A stretch of 24,378 bases of DNA from a virus: the IMG/VR virus record IMGVR_UViG_3300039050_000033, positions 1 through 24,378 of that record. One strand, given 5' to 3'. This document shows positions 15,516-22,191 of this stretch, one piece after another. Position 1 is the first letter of the stretch, and each line of letters opens with the position of its first letter. The position numbers and the translations under genes were made by a program. The notes beneath the pieces were generated by a model. The model saw nothing but the letters and a program-made list of their open reading frames with translations. It did no database searches and was not told the origin of the DNA.

Positions 15516-16102
15516 TGCTTTAATTCGTGCGTATGTGGGATAACTTGATTTGGGGGGATGTTAACAATAATATCTTCACAGGTAATAGCACTAGGAGTGT
15601 TAGGTTTAAATGTAGCTCCAAGTTTTGCTTGCTCTGCACATATTTTTAAACGATACAAACTAACTTCCATCGCCAGTTTTTTGTATAGTAATTCTTGATT
15701 TTTTATATTAACTTCAGTTGCCCTATGACAAAGAGCAGGAGATTTGCCTAACGGAATATTAAACTGTGCAGAGATCCCATAATTTAAATTGAAGCTATCT
15801 TTTTCAAATCTAGGAATTTCTGAATAATATTTTATTTCACCTGTATCTTCATCGTATATTGGAGTTCTGGTAACAGTTTCTTTAGGTAGGGCAAAGGACC
15901 AACTATCTGTTACATAGGGTGTAATTGTAAGGCTAGGAGAAGCGCAAACTATGCCTTGACTCATCCTAAAACTTGGCATAGAGGAAGGTGTAATCATAGT
16001 TGCATTATTATTAACTACGCCCTGTGCGTTTGAACTTGGAGAAGCTACTGTTGTATTAGCCAAAACCCTTGCAGGGCAAAGGATTATAGCTATTGCCCAA
16101 AT
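15512..16102 (-). CDS. secreted protein, fourth gene of the leftward block
   Basis: About 196 residues if translation starts at ATT (16102), with a signal-like N-terminus, WAIAIILCPARVLA, and a mature part from NTTVASP. The mature part is rich in S, T and N, then has a beta segment around KDSFNLNYGISAQFNIPLGK and a cysteine-containing C-terminus. An ATG at 16261 would add about 53 basic, low-complexity residues read out of frame through the upstream gene; this looks like a shadow. The ATT start is unusual, gives a 13-base overlap with the upstream stop and is my best guess. The function is unknown; an exported product is likely. Confidence 0.55.
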   Translation of the reverse strand: MWAIAIILCPARVLANTTVASPSSNAQGVVNNNATMITPSSMPSFRMSQGIVCASPSLTITPYVTDSWSFALPKETVTRTPIYDEDTGEIKYYSEIPRFEKDSFNLNYGISAQFNIPLGKSPALCHRATEVNIKNQELLYKKLAMEVSLYRLKICAEQAKLGATFKPNTPSAITCEDIIVNIPPNQVIPHTHELKQ

Positions 16103-16521
16103 GTAGTTGTAGTTTCTGTGGTTGTACTTGTATTTATTTGACGACTTATACTTGTGACTGTATCTAGCCCTGGAGTTATCAGTGTTTCTTGGATTGAGAA
16201 GGCTGCTCCATCGTTTGATATGAACCAACGAGGAATAGCTTCTAAGTTTGGTGAAGTCCAATTAAAATTTACTCCCCCGACTGTTTGTTGGTTCGTAGTC
16301 GTAGGAGTAGGATTGATATATCCCGTTTCAGATTTAATATTATGTCCTGATGCTGAGTATGAGTATCCTGTCCGATATTGATGGCTCGTAATTGTTTCAT
16401 TAATTATTGATTCAGATGTACTTGATGTTGTAGAGCTTCCTGTACGAAACTGTGGAACTACAGGAACAGCAAGTGTTCTTATAGGTAATGTTAATAAAAC
16501 TAGCAACCAAAGTCTAGTCAA
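16090..16521 (-). CDS. secreted protein, third gene of the leftward block
   Basis: This 143-residue protein has an N-terminal signal peptide (TRLWLLVLLTLPIRTLA, probably cut before VPVVPQ). The mature part is rich in S, T, N and G and contains VGGVNFNW. Starting at TTG gives a TTGA overlap with the stop of the upstream secreted protein, matching the tight coupling in this block. No catalytic motif is visible. Similar small exported proteins occur in marine cyanophage genomes as far as I recall, always without known function. A periplasmic or cell-surface role during infection is inferred. Confidence 0.6.
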   Translation of the reverse strand: MTRLWLLVLLTLPIRTLAVPVVPQFRTGSSTTSSTSESIINETITSHQYRTGYSYSASGHNIKSETGYINPTPTTTNQQTVGGVNFNWTSPNLEAIPRWFISNDGAAFSIQETLITPGLDTVTSISRQINTSTTTETTTTFGQ

Positions 16522-17033
16522 TCTATGGTTATGGTTACTTTAGTTGAACCTACGCAACTTGTACCTGACCCTCCAGCGGTACAGGTATGGACTCCAGAAC
16601 TCAATGACGTTAAAGCGAGAGATCCAGCTGTACCACCTGATCCAACAGTAGTCTGTCCACCCAATACTGGTAATGCTGCGATACCCGAACTAGGAGTTAC
16701 AGCAGATGGTGTGGCATCTCCCATAGTAACCGACTCGGTTTTTGAGAAGGCCGATCCCGCTGTCGTGATAGTTGTATCTGTTTGAATCATTGCTGGCACT
16801 CCATTACTGAGGCTGCCAACATTAATACCACCTATTTTTCCTGACGTAGTTGTATCTCCTACAGTTACAGATGGTGTAATATTATTTCCGCTTAATGAAT
16901 ATGTAGTTCCTACCTTATTAGTAACGACATAAGGCATATCAACTGTGATCTGTGCAGAGGTCACAAATTCTTGTTTTATATCTGCATAGGCTGGTGCAGA
17001 TAGCATAAATAAAAATGGAAGTAGTTTTTTCAT
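16518..17033 (-). CDS. secreted Ser/Thr/Gly-rich protein
   Basis: This 171-residue protein has a textbook signal peptide, MKKLLPFLFMLSAPAYA, with cleavage before D18. The mature protein is beta-rich (ITVDMPYVVTNKVGTTYSLS, then repeated TVG, GGT and SSG elements) with two cysteines near the end (HTCTAGGSGTSCVG), which could form a disulphide in the periplasm. The ATG overlaps the upstream stop as ATGA. I recall alike proteins in marine cyanophages labelled hypothetical or structural; I cannot verify that here. It could be a surface or periplasmic protein that alters the infected host envelope, or a virion decoration. Confidence 0.65.
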   Translation of the reverse strand: MKKLLPFLFMLSAPAYADIKQEFVTSAQITVDMPYVVTNKVGTTYSLSGNNITPSVTVGDTTTSGKIGGINVGSLSNGVPAMIQTDTTITTAGSAFSKTESVTMGDATPSAVTPSSGIAALPVLGGQTTVGSGGTAGSLALTSLSSGVHTCTAGGSGTSCVGSTKVTITID

Positions 17034-17458
17034 TGTTTTGGAGGAGTGCGGTCAGCCCTGATAACATCAGGTTTTTGTGTAATTAACTCAATGGGTTGTT
17101 TAATAATAATTGTTTGATAACCCCCAGGATTGTTAGTATTGACACCGTTCTCTCCTTCTTCTTTCTTCTTTTTCTTTGCTCCTTGTGCAGCATTAACACT
17201 AATACCTAGCCCACCTAGAATATTACCTAAAAGTCCAGCAGCAAAAGTGCTATCCACTCTTGGCTGGTCTGGTATATCTATACCAAATAATTTATTAGGT
17301 AGTTTTATATATCCAAGAGATAAAACTAATAAACACCAAGTTAAAATAAAAGCTTGAGCTACAGTAGAAACTAAAAAGGTGATTTTCTCCTGATAGTCAG
17401 GCTTGTCATCTTCTAATTCTTTTGTTTTTTGGGAGGAATCTTTTGGTTTCTCTGCCAT
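17030..17458 (-). CDS. membrane protein, first gene of the leftward block
   Basis: This 142-residue protein starts with an acidic/basic cytoplasmic-looking 25 residues. It then has one strong membrane segment (about 29-52, FLVSTVAQAFILTWCLLVLS), a loop, and a second weakly hydrophobic glycine-rich stretch (FAAGLLGNILGGLGISV). A lysine run (AKKKKKEEGENG) and a tail ending in ADRTPPKQ follow. No family is recognised. It is the promoter-proximal gene of a four-gene leftward set and overlaps the next gene as ATGA. A membrane platform for the following exported proteins is a guess. Confidence 0.6.
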   Translation of the reverse strand: MAEKPKDSSQKTKELEDDKPDYQEKITFLVSTVAQAFILTWCLLVLSLGYIKLPNKLFGIDIPDQPRVDSTFAAGLLGNILGGLGISVNAAQGAKKKKKEEGENGVNTNNPGGYQTIIIKQPIELITQKPDVIRADRTPPKQ

Positions 17459-17504
17459 AACTAGGATTTATTAGTCATACTATACATAAATATAGCTTAA
17501 ATCA
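17459..17504. promoter_or_regulatory. divergent promoter region
   Basis: These 46 AT-rich bases separate divergent starts at 17458 (leftward) and 17505 (rightward). A TATAGT hexamer reads leftward from 17484-17479, and TATACA reads rightward at 17481-17486. One or both may be -10 elements. No convincing -35 was found. Confidence 0.35.
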
Positions 17505-17666
17505 ATGCCAGAGGTATATGGAGCGTTAATAGGGGCAGCAGCCACTGCCTTTCTTATGGTTTTATCTAATGTAAGTAATAGAAGAGAACGAGATATTAGA
17601 GAATTATTTAATAGATTAAATCAACTTGAAAAAACAGTGAGTAGGATAGAAGGTCAAAATCGTTAA
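17505..17666 (+). CDS. holin-like small membrane protein, 53 residues
   Basis: A single N-terminal membrane segment (about residues 5-22, YGALIGAAATAFLMVLSN) is followed directly by an amphipathic coiled coil (RRERDIRELFNRLNQLEK). The short first loop, one membrane helix and charged coiled coil resemble small holin or XhlA-like peptides of phages, though the membrane helix comes first here. The sequence supports a membrane peptide able to self-associate. It is the first of three short rightward genes. Lysis function is inferred from form alone, because no endolysin was recognised next to it. Confidence 0.55.
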   Translation: MPEVYGALIGAAATAFLMVLSNVSNRRERDIRELFNRLNQLEKTVSRIEGQNR

Positions 17667-17702
17667 TATTTGTTATGTTTGGAATACAACATATATTCTT
17701 TT

Positions 17703-17870
17703 ATGTACAAAATTTTAAAACCAATCTTAATGACGTTTTTAACAACAACTGCTGTTAAGAAATTAGTCATAGATTTATTAAAATCAATAGCTCAACAAAC
17801 TACAAATACTCTTGATGATAGAGCAGTTGCAATGCTAGAAAAACAACTTTTTCCACCTGCAAAGAAATGA
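17703..17870 (+). CDS. hypothetical 55-residue protein
   Basis: The ATG at 17703 is preferred to one at 17670. The N-terminus is amphipathic to hydrophobic (YKILKPILMTFLTTTAVKKL), then comes a helical, polar part ending in LFPPAKK. It could lie along a membrane, but a full transmembrane helix is uncertain. The stop overlaps the next gene as ATGA. The function is unknown; its neighbour with a holin-like shape suggests a membrane-related task. Confidence 0.5.
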   Translation: MYKILKPILMTFLTTTAVKKLVIDLLKSIAQQTTNTLDDRAVAMLEKQLFPPAKK

Positions 17871-18142
17871 AAATTACTAAATTTCTCAATATTGACATAG
17901 AGCCAGCACCTCCAGAGTTGGAATTACAAATTGAAATGCAATGTAGAGAAATTATGAAAACTAATGATTTAGATGGATTAAAAAGATATTGCACTCACCT
18001 TATAAGAAAAAAATTTGATCAAGATATTTTTATGGCCTCATTACTAAACAGACTTATAGAACTGGAGGCTGATCGTGTTGTAGAGAAAATGAAAAAAACT
18101 AAACCAAGAAATCCTATTGCAAAGTTTTTTCGTATTCGTTAA
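17867..18142 (+). CDS. hypothetical helical protein, 91 residues
   Basis: A soluble, all-helical pattern (ELELQIEMQCREIMKTNDLD, then LKRYCTHLIRKKFDQDIFMA) ends in a very basic C-terminus (KKTKPRNPIAKFFRIR). No family is recognised. The regular pattern of hydrophobic residues and the ATGA overlap support a real gene. Its last 29 bases overlap the 3' end of the leftward gene at 18114, so the two transcription units converge inside coding sequence. Confidence 0.55.
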   Translation: MKITKFLNIDIEPAPPELELQIEMQCREIMKTNDLDGLKRYCTHLIRKKFDQDIFMASLLNRLIELEADRVVEKMKKTKPRNPIAKFFRIR

Positions 18143-18401
18143 TTTCTTCATCAGTAAAATCTTTGATAAATAATTTTTCAATTTTATCAATTTCATAATT
18201 GTATTTAAGAACAGCAGTTCTTATATGTTCGCTTACCCAATTACCTTCATTTGTAACAACTTGAGCTTTACCTCTTTCATTAATAAATATGTAATGATCT
18301 TGTCCTTTCATTTGAATTTCTAAGAAATTCTTTTCTAAGTTTTTACGTCTTATTTCTTTAAGTTTGCGTAACTTAATCACAGACTTTCTTACTGGTTTCA
18401 T
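18114..18401 (-). CDS. hypothetical 95-residue protein
   Basis: The N-terminal 30 residues are strongly basic (KPVRKSVIKLRKLKEIRRKN), followed by a beta-like section (DHYIFINERGKAQVVTNEGN) and an acidic helical C-terminus. The layout could suit a small nucleic-acid-binding protein, but no known fold is recognised. It is the last gene of the leftward early region, separated by a hairpin from the gene before it. Its 3' end overlaps the rightward 91-residue gene by 29 bases. Confidence 0.55.
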   Translation of the reverse strand: MKPVRKSVIKLRKLKEIRRKNLEKNFLEIQMKGQDHYIFINERGKAQVVTNEGNWVSEHIRTAVLKYNYEIDKIEKLFIKDFTDEEINEYEKTLQ

Positions 18402-18412
18402 TTTTTAAATAT

Positions 18413-18440
18413 AAGGCATAGTTAAAAACATATGCCTTTT
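18413..18440. terminator. perfect 8-bp hairpin, possible terminator
   Basis: AAGGCATA (18413-18420) pairs with TATGCCTT (18431-18438) around a 10-base loop, and TTTT overlaps the rightward end. It lies between two leftward genes. On the + strand it would be a weak terminator for the rightward trio; on the - strand it could attenuate readthrough to the last early gene. Confidence 0.45.
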
Positions 18441-18450
18441 GTAAATAATT

Positions 18451-18759
18451 TTAAAATAGACCTTGAGTGTTGGGAGCACCCTCTATCTTTTGCGGATTAA
18501 TGCTGCCATAAACACCGTAGTCTCCTTCCATCGCTTTAGCGTTGATATATATACATTTAGCTTCAACGTTTTTTTTCTGTGCGAAATCATAGACTTTTCC
18601 ATCTGCTTGTTTTGTATTTACTAGGTTTTGTATATGTTCCATGAAATGTGTGACAGATTCAACTGGAATACATAAAGTTAATTGAGTACCAAATTTACCA
18701 TCATTTATATTGAATTTGATAGGTAAAGGTAAAGCTGGATTAAATTGAGAATTAGTCAT
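18451..18759 (-). CDS. hypothetical 102-residue early protein
   Basis: The start at 18759 is preferred because it overlaps the preceding RHH gene by only 8 bases; an upstream ATG at 18807 would add 16 residues. The sequence has a beta-rich core (LPIKFNINDGKFGTQLTLCI) and a helix (SVTHFMEHIQNLVNTKQAD). A further strand (EAKCIYINAKAME) and a C-terminal tail with 'QKIEGAPNTQGLF' follow. A small beta protein next to an ERF annealase could be a single-strand DNA-binding accessory, but no OB-fold signature is certain. I do not recognise a family. Confidence 0.55.
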   Translation of the reverse strand: MTNSQFNPALPLPIKFNINDGKFGTQLTLCIPVESVTHFMEHIQNLVNTKQADGKVYDFAQKKNVEAKCIYINAKAMEGDYGVYGSINPQKIEGAPNTQGLF

Positions 18760-18964
18760 TGAAATAGTTTTGTAAAACAGTTTTGATAAATTGATTGGGA
18801 GGAACATTATTGTCTTTGCAATAAGTTCTTATTTTTTGAGCAAGTCGATCATCAGTTCTAATCGAAAAGATGTTTCTGTTGTAATCTTTATGGCGATCTA
18901 GCTTGCGTTCGTGAAGTTGATTTAGAACTTGTTTCCCTGCAAATTCTGCTTCTTCCTGAGTCAT
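18752..18964 (-). CDS. ribbon-helix-helix-like protein, 70 residues
   Basis: The C-terminal 45 residues show the Arc/CopG-like order: a strand (RNIFSIRTDD), a helix (RLAQKIRTYCKDNN) and a second helix (PPNQFIKTVLQNYF). RHH dimers bind DNA through the paired strands, usually as repressors. An N-terminal helix (EEAEFAGKQVLNQLHERK) precedes it. The ATG overlaps the ERF stop as ATGA, so it is made together with the annealing protein. It could auto-regulate the early operon by binding one of the palindromes seen here; that link is inference. Confidence 0.5.
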   Translation of the reverse strand: MTQEEAEFAGKQVLNQLHERKLDRHKDYNRNIFSIRTDDRLAQKIRTYCKDNNVPPNQFIKTVLQNYFND

Positions 18965-19731
18965 AGGGTTGAATCAATTTCATTTATTAGAAGTGTAAGG
19001 AACTTACCTTGTTCAGCAGTTCTTATGTCAGCAGGGCCAATTTTTTCTGCTGTTATGCCGTATTGTTTTTTGTATTTGTTCAATACTTCATCTTTTTTGT
19101 CAGGATACTGTTGAGATAAGTTCATAATTTTTTTTACAAGAACATCAAGAACAGGTTTCGCTATGGGGTTACCATAGTTCTTATCTTCAATGGATTCAAT
19201 AGGTTCTCCTTCATCGTTTGGTTTGCTGGGAGTTCTTTTTATACGATCCTCTTTTTCAGCAGTTGATTGAGTTGTTGATTGAGTTAATGACATAGCATCA
19301 TCATCTTCCTCAGAACCTATACCATAAGCTGCACCTAATGCATATCTTCTCGTATATGTAATTGCAATACCAAGATCATGCATGATGTTATAACCTCTAA
19401 GTTCTTTTAAAGGTAACTTGCTTTCTAATTTTTCCTCTTTGAAATACAAAGTCGTAATACAGATTGTAAGTACTTTGCCATCTTCAAGAGGTAAATAATC
19501 AAAAGTTTGTGTATGAGCAATACCAAGTTTCGCTGCTGGTTGTATTGCTCTAAGAACATCTTCAAGAGTTGAATACTTACGTTCAGTAGTTACAGATTTA
19601 TTGGTTCTTTTATCTTTTCTAGTTTCTTTTGCTGTACCTGTCCTATCAGCAGATTGAACCTGTGATTGAAAGATGGCAAGAGCTTCAGAAAGAGTTTGTG
19701 GTGAATCTGTTGTAGATTTCTTTGTGGTCAT
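18961..19731 (-). CDS. erf: ERF-family single-strand annealing protein
   Basis: This 256-residue recombinase promotes annealing of complementary single strands in phage recombination. The family pattern is plain: RKYSTLEDVLRAIQPAAKLG (about 52-71), then a strand with an FDYLPLEDGKVLTICITTLY core. The signature GIAITYTRRYALGAAYGIGS followed by EEDDDA (about 125-150) closes the domain. In family proteins this reads (Q/G)xAxTYxRRYxLxxxxGIxxxxDDD. The remaining C-terminus is charged and linker-like, ending in a helical piece. RusA, a RecB-like nuclease and another PD-(D/E)XK protein are in the same operon. Two TAGTATACTA palindromes and a TTAATTAAAC leader lie upstream. Confidence 0.85.
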   Translation of the reverse strand: MTTKKSTTDSPQTLSEALAIFQSQVQSADRTGTAKETRKDKRTNKSVTTERKYSTLEDVLRAIQPAAKLGIAHTQTFDYLPLEDGKVLTICITTLYFKEEKLESKLPLKELRGYNIMHDLGIAITYTRRYALGAAYGIGSEEDDDAMSLTQSTTQSTAEKEDRIKRTPSKPNDEGEPIESIEDKNYGNPIAKPVLDVLVKKIMNLSQQYPDKKDEVLNKYKKQYGITAEKIGPADIRTAEQGKFLTLLINEIDSTL

Positions 19732-19766
19732 GTTTAATTAAGTATTAGTATACTATTAGTATACTA
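19732..19766 (-). promoter_or_regulatory. tandem palindromes and leader upstream of erf
   Basis: Two perfect TAGTATACTA palindromes (19746-19755 and 19757-19766) sit 11 bases apart, one helical turn, so a dimeric protein could bind both on one face. Each holds TATACT, a possible -10. TTAATTAAAC lies directly before the ATG. The distal palindrome overlaps the RusA stop region. Confidence 0.5.
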
Positions 19767-20216
19767 ATCACAAATAGAGGATATTGCAATATATGCTCCT
19801 GGCAATTCATCTTTATTTACATATCTTTTCTTTGTATTAAGTTCGACAACAAGAGAATCATCTTCCAACACACTTCCACCTGCACTAACAGACAATCCAT
19901 CCAAAGTAGATCTTGAAAGCTTATCAATATCACCATTACCTCTACTTGTGCAATATTGAGGTGCTGAAGGTTTTAAGACTTCCGCATTCTTACCAGTTCC
20001 ATAATGTGATTTAGGTCTAGGAAAAACAAATTCTATATCTGCTTTTACAGGCAAGTTCAATGCTCCGCTGTTATAACATTCAAGTGCAGCTTCCTTAACG
20101 TCATTTCTCCAAGGTTTTACCTTCTTAGATGCTTCGATCATCGCACCATATCTTGTTAATGTCTTAGATCCTTGAGGAGCAGGGATTCCTACTACCCTTA
20201 TTGTTATTTCGTTCAT
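19764..20216 (-). CDS. rusA: RusA-family Holliday junction resolvase
   Basis: This 150-residue dimeric endonuclease cleaves four-way junctions made during recombination or replication. The N-terminal strand and loop (ITIRVVGIPAPQGSKTLTR) and the central FVFPRPKSHYGTG are typical. The catalytic aspartates are seen in GNGDIDKLSRSTLDGL (D96, D98) and LEDDSLVVEL (D119, D120), followed by KKRY. The start at 20216 overlaps the upstream stop as ATGA; an ATG at 20252 would add 12 residues from the previous gene's reading region. It follows the AcrVA2-like gene and precedes erf. Confidence 0.87.
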   Translation of the reverse strand: MNEITIRVVGIPAPQGSKTLTRYGAMIEASKKVKPWRNDVKEAALECYNSGALNLPVKADIEFVFPRPKSHYGTGKNAEVLKPSAPQYCTSRGNGDIDKLSRSTLDGLSVSAGGSVLEDDSLVVELNTKKRYVNKDELPGAYIAISSICD

Positions 20217-21640
20217 GCTGCGTTTCCTAATACAAAAACTGGTTGATACCATCTCATTTTACGTTCCTTACGTTTAGCTCCTTTCAATACTGTATGCCAA
20301 TGACCTCTTCGCCAATGTGGTCTTAACTTTCTTTTATTTCCAGTAACAATCAACATATCTTCATCCTGTTTTGGTTTCAGTTTGACAACTCTTGTTGTAA
20401 AGTCTTTTCCCACCCAACAAATAGCTCTTGGTTTGATATCACTTTGTACTTTGTATTTTTCTTGTAAAGGTACAATTTTAGATGGGATATATTCTTCAGT
20501 AATAATATCTGGCTGTTGATTCATTAGTAGAAGCAGATTTACAACTGTCTTAAAATGATCTTGTATTATGTGATTCTCAACTTCTGTAAATTGCAGTATT
20601 TTAAATATCTTTAAATTTTTCCAGTTAAATGCGTAATAATAAATTTTATTCGGTTCGATTACAAAATTAACAAATACATCAAATTTAAATTTTGGATTTA
20701 TCAACATATCTTTAGCATCATTTATCCCCCATTTATGACATTCAATAAATGAATATTTGATATTATTAATCTTATTTGAATGCAATAAAAAGAAACTTGG
20801 ATTGACTACGTTTGGATTTTCTGTAAGTTGTAAGTTATCGATATTTGTATTTATCAATGAATTACATAAATCATCTTTTAAGTAGTAAGCAGGAGAGTCA
20901 TAGATGTATTGTTTACTTCTGTGTTTACAGTTGATATGTTCTCTTGCCAAATCCTGCCAGGAATAAAAGTTTTGAGGTGATTTGTATTTGTATAAGAATT
21001 GTCCTCTGGTAATTTTTGGTTTAGTTTCAAGTACAACTTCTTTTACTTCAGTTTCCTGTTTCTTACGTTTTTCTGCGAAAGCCTCGGATAAATCTTTCTT
21101 AACTTTTTGTTTGTTAAGTTTTGGAAGTTCATTTGGATCATTAACAGTAATCCATTTATCACCTACTTTCATTTTTAGGTTTCCTGTATTTGGATGAACC
21201 CATAAATCACCTTCTTTTGCATCACCTCTACGTTCAACTATTTTTCTTTCATTTGTTTCTTCTTCGACAGTATAAAGATTTGAATCATTTGTATTAAAAA
21301 ATAAAGCTCCATCCATTGATACAGTTTGACCACTAGGACTTGTAATGGTTGGTTGAGATTGAATAATTTTTTCTTTACTTCTGTATTTCCCACCTCTTTT
21401 TTTATATTCAGACTTTATCCAAGCTGTAGCATACGATGATGGATAAACCTTGAATTTGTTTTTAGCTTCCTGTTTTATCTTTGCAAAAAGACTTGTATTA
21501 AGACATTGATTTTGTAACTTTCCATAAGCCTTATCAATATATTTTTGTTTACCTTTTTCTTTGTAATATTTTTCTAATCGTTTTTTATATTCTTCTTTTG
21601 ATAAACGCTTACCTTTTTCAAACTCTGATGGCTTTGGCAT
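20213..21640 (-). CDS. DUF5872-like protein with AcrVA2-like C-terminus
   Basis: This is a 475-residue protein. Residues 55-87 (KQEAKNKFKVYPSSYATAWI and then KSEYKKRGGKY) look like DUF5872, common in viral proteins. Residues 108-167 look like a small beta domain (GALFFNTNDSNLYTV, GDLWVHPNTGNLKMKV). Residues about 245-470 resemble the anti-Cas12a protein AcrVA2: YDSPAYYL, a hydrophobic helix then LLLLMNQQPDII (369-380), ICWVGKDFTTRVVK (407-420) and LRPHWRRGHWHTVLKGAKRK, then RWYQPVFV (439-470). The end of AcrVA2 as I recall it has RPHxRRGHWH, RW and PAVFV at the same spacing. AcrVA2 blocks Cas12a production; related domains occur widely, so anti-CRISPR action here is a hypothesis. It is coupled to rusA by ATGA. 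Confidence 0.7.
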   Translation of the reverse strand: MPKPSEFEKGKRLSKEEYKKRLEKYYKEKGKQKYIDKAYGKLQNQCLNTSLFAKIKQEAKNKFKVYPSSYATAWIKSEYKKRGGKYRSKEKIIQSQPTITSPSGQTVSMDGALFFNTNDSNLYTVEEETNERKIVERRGDAKEGDLWVHPNTGNLKMKVGDKWITVNDPNELPKLNKQKVKKDLSEAFAEKRKKQETEVKEVVLETKPKITRGQFLYKYKSPQNFYSWQDLAREHINCKHRSKQYIYDSPAYYLKDDLCNSLINTNIDNLQLTENPNVVNPSFFLLHSNKINNIKYSFIECHKWGINDAKDMLINPKFKFDVFVNFVIEPNKIYYYAFNWKNLKIFKILQFTEVENHIIQDHFKTVVNLLLLMNQQPDIITEEYIPSKIVPLQEKYKVQSDIKPRAICWVGKDFTTRVVKLKPKQDEDMLIVTGNKRKLRPHWRRGHWHTVLKGAKRKERKMRWYQPVFVLGNAA

Positions 21641-21708
21641 CTTTAATTAAATAATAGATATATTCATATATAACTATATACCAAATTATATCATCCTTCA
21701 AGTTCTTA
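21641..21708 (-). promoter_or_regulatory. AT-rich promoter region for the AcrVA2-like gene
   Basis: These 68 bases between two leftward genes hold a consensus -10, TATAAT (complement of 21685-21690), 45 bases before the ATG. TTAATTAAAG lies directly before the start codon. No strong -35 is visible. It would allow the AcrVA2-like, rusA and erf genes to be expressed apart from the upstream early genes. Confidence 0.4.
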
Positions 21709-22191
21709 TTAGATTCTGATATCTTTCCATTCAATTTTATCCAAAGGACAGTGATAAAACTCCTGACTAACATTTTCATAGTTCCCACATTTCACTTTTT
21801 TTGTAAACCAATGATCAAAAGTATTTGTTTTAACTAAAGCAGCATGAGTCCTTGTCTTATTTAAAATGTAATAACAAGTAGGAGGATTAGGTAATGTTCT
21901 ATCATAAGAATCTTTTTCACAAACCATAAAATTTTTAAAAGGCCAATCGTTTAAATTAGTAAATTCAGCATTCAATCCTTTAACTTCAATTCTTACCCAT
22001 TTCTCTTTATCTTGTATAAATAAATCCCCATCATCTGCATATTCTTTATGACTAGAGGCGGTAGGAGAACATTTCTGTCCATTGATACGAATGGTAAAAC
22101 CATGATGATGAAAATAATGAGCAACAATAAATAAAGCTTTTGTACTTTCTTTTAAGTGTTCTGTGAATTTTTTATGATTCTCTGTTGTCAT
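21709..22191 (-). CDS. PD-(D/E)XK nuclease-like protein, 160 residues
   Basis: The segment YADDGDLFIQDKEKWVRIEV and then KGL (51-73) gives D56 and E69-x-K71 on a strand-turn-strand, the restriction-endonuclease active-site pattern. The region before it is helical and histidine-rich (FIVAHYFHHHGF). After it, a motif NDWPFKNFMVCEKDSYDR and a strand with a cysteine follow (CYYILNKTR). The fold is that of a small endonuclease, but the substrate is unclear: Holliday-junction, nicking or restriction-like are all possible. The start overlaps the stop of the upstream gene as TAATG, with a GAAGG Shine-Dalgarno. It is separate from the RecB-like nuclease upstream. Confidence 0.65.
   Translation of the reverse strand: MTTENHKKFTEHLKESTKALFIVAHYFHHHGFTIRINGQKCSPTASSHKEYADDGDLFIQDKEKWVRIEVKGLNAEFTNLNDWPFKNFMVCEKDSYDRTLPNPPTCYYILNKTRTHAALVKTNTFDHWFTKKVKCGNYENVSQEFYHCPLDKIEWKDIRI

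Noticed and set aside
16525-17357. Rightward open frames opposite the secreted-protein block
   Set aside because: They mirror the leftward genes, are proline- or phenylalanine-rich in unnatural ways, and lack signal peptides and start context. The leftward genes have coupled overlaps.
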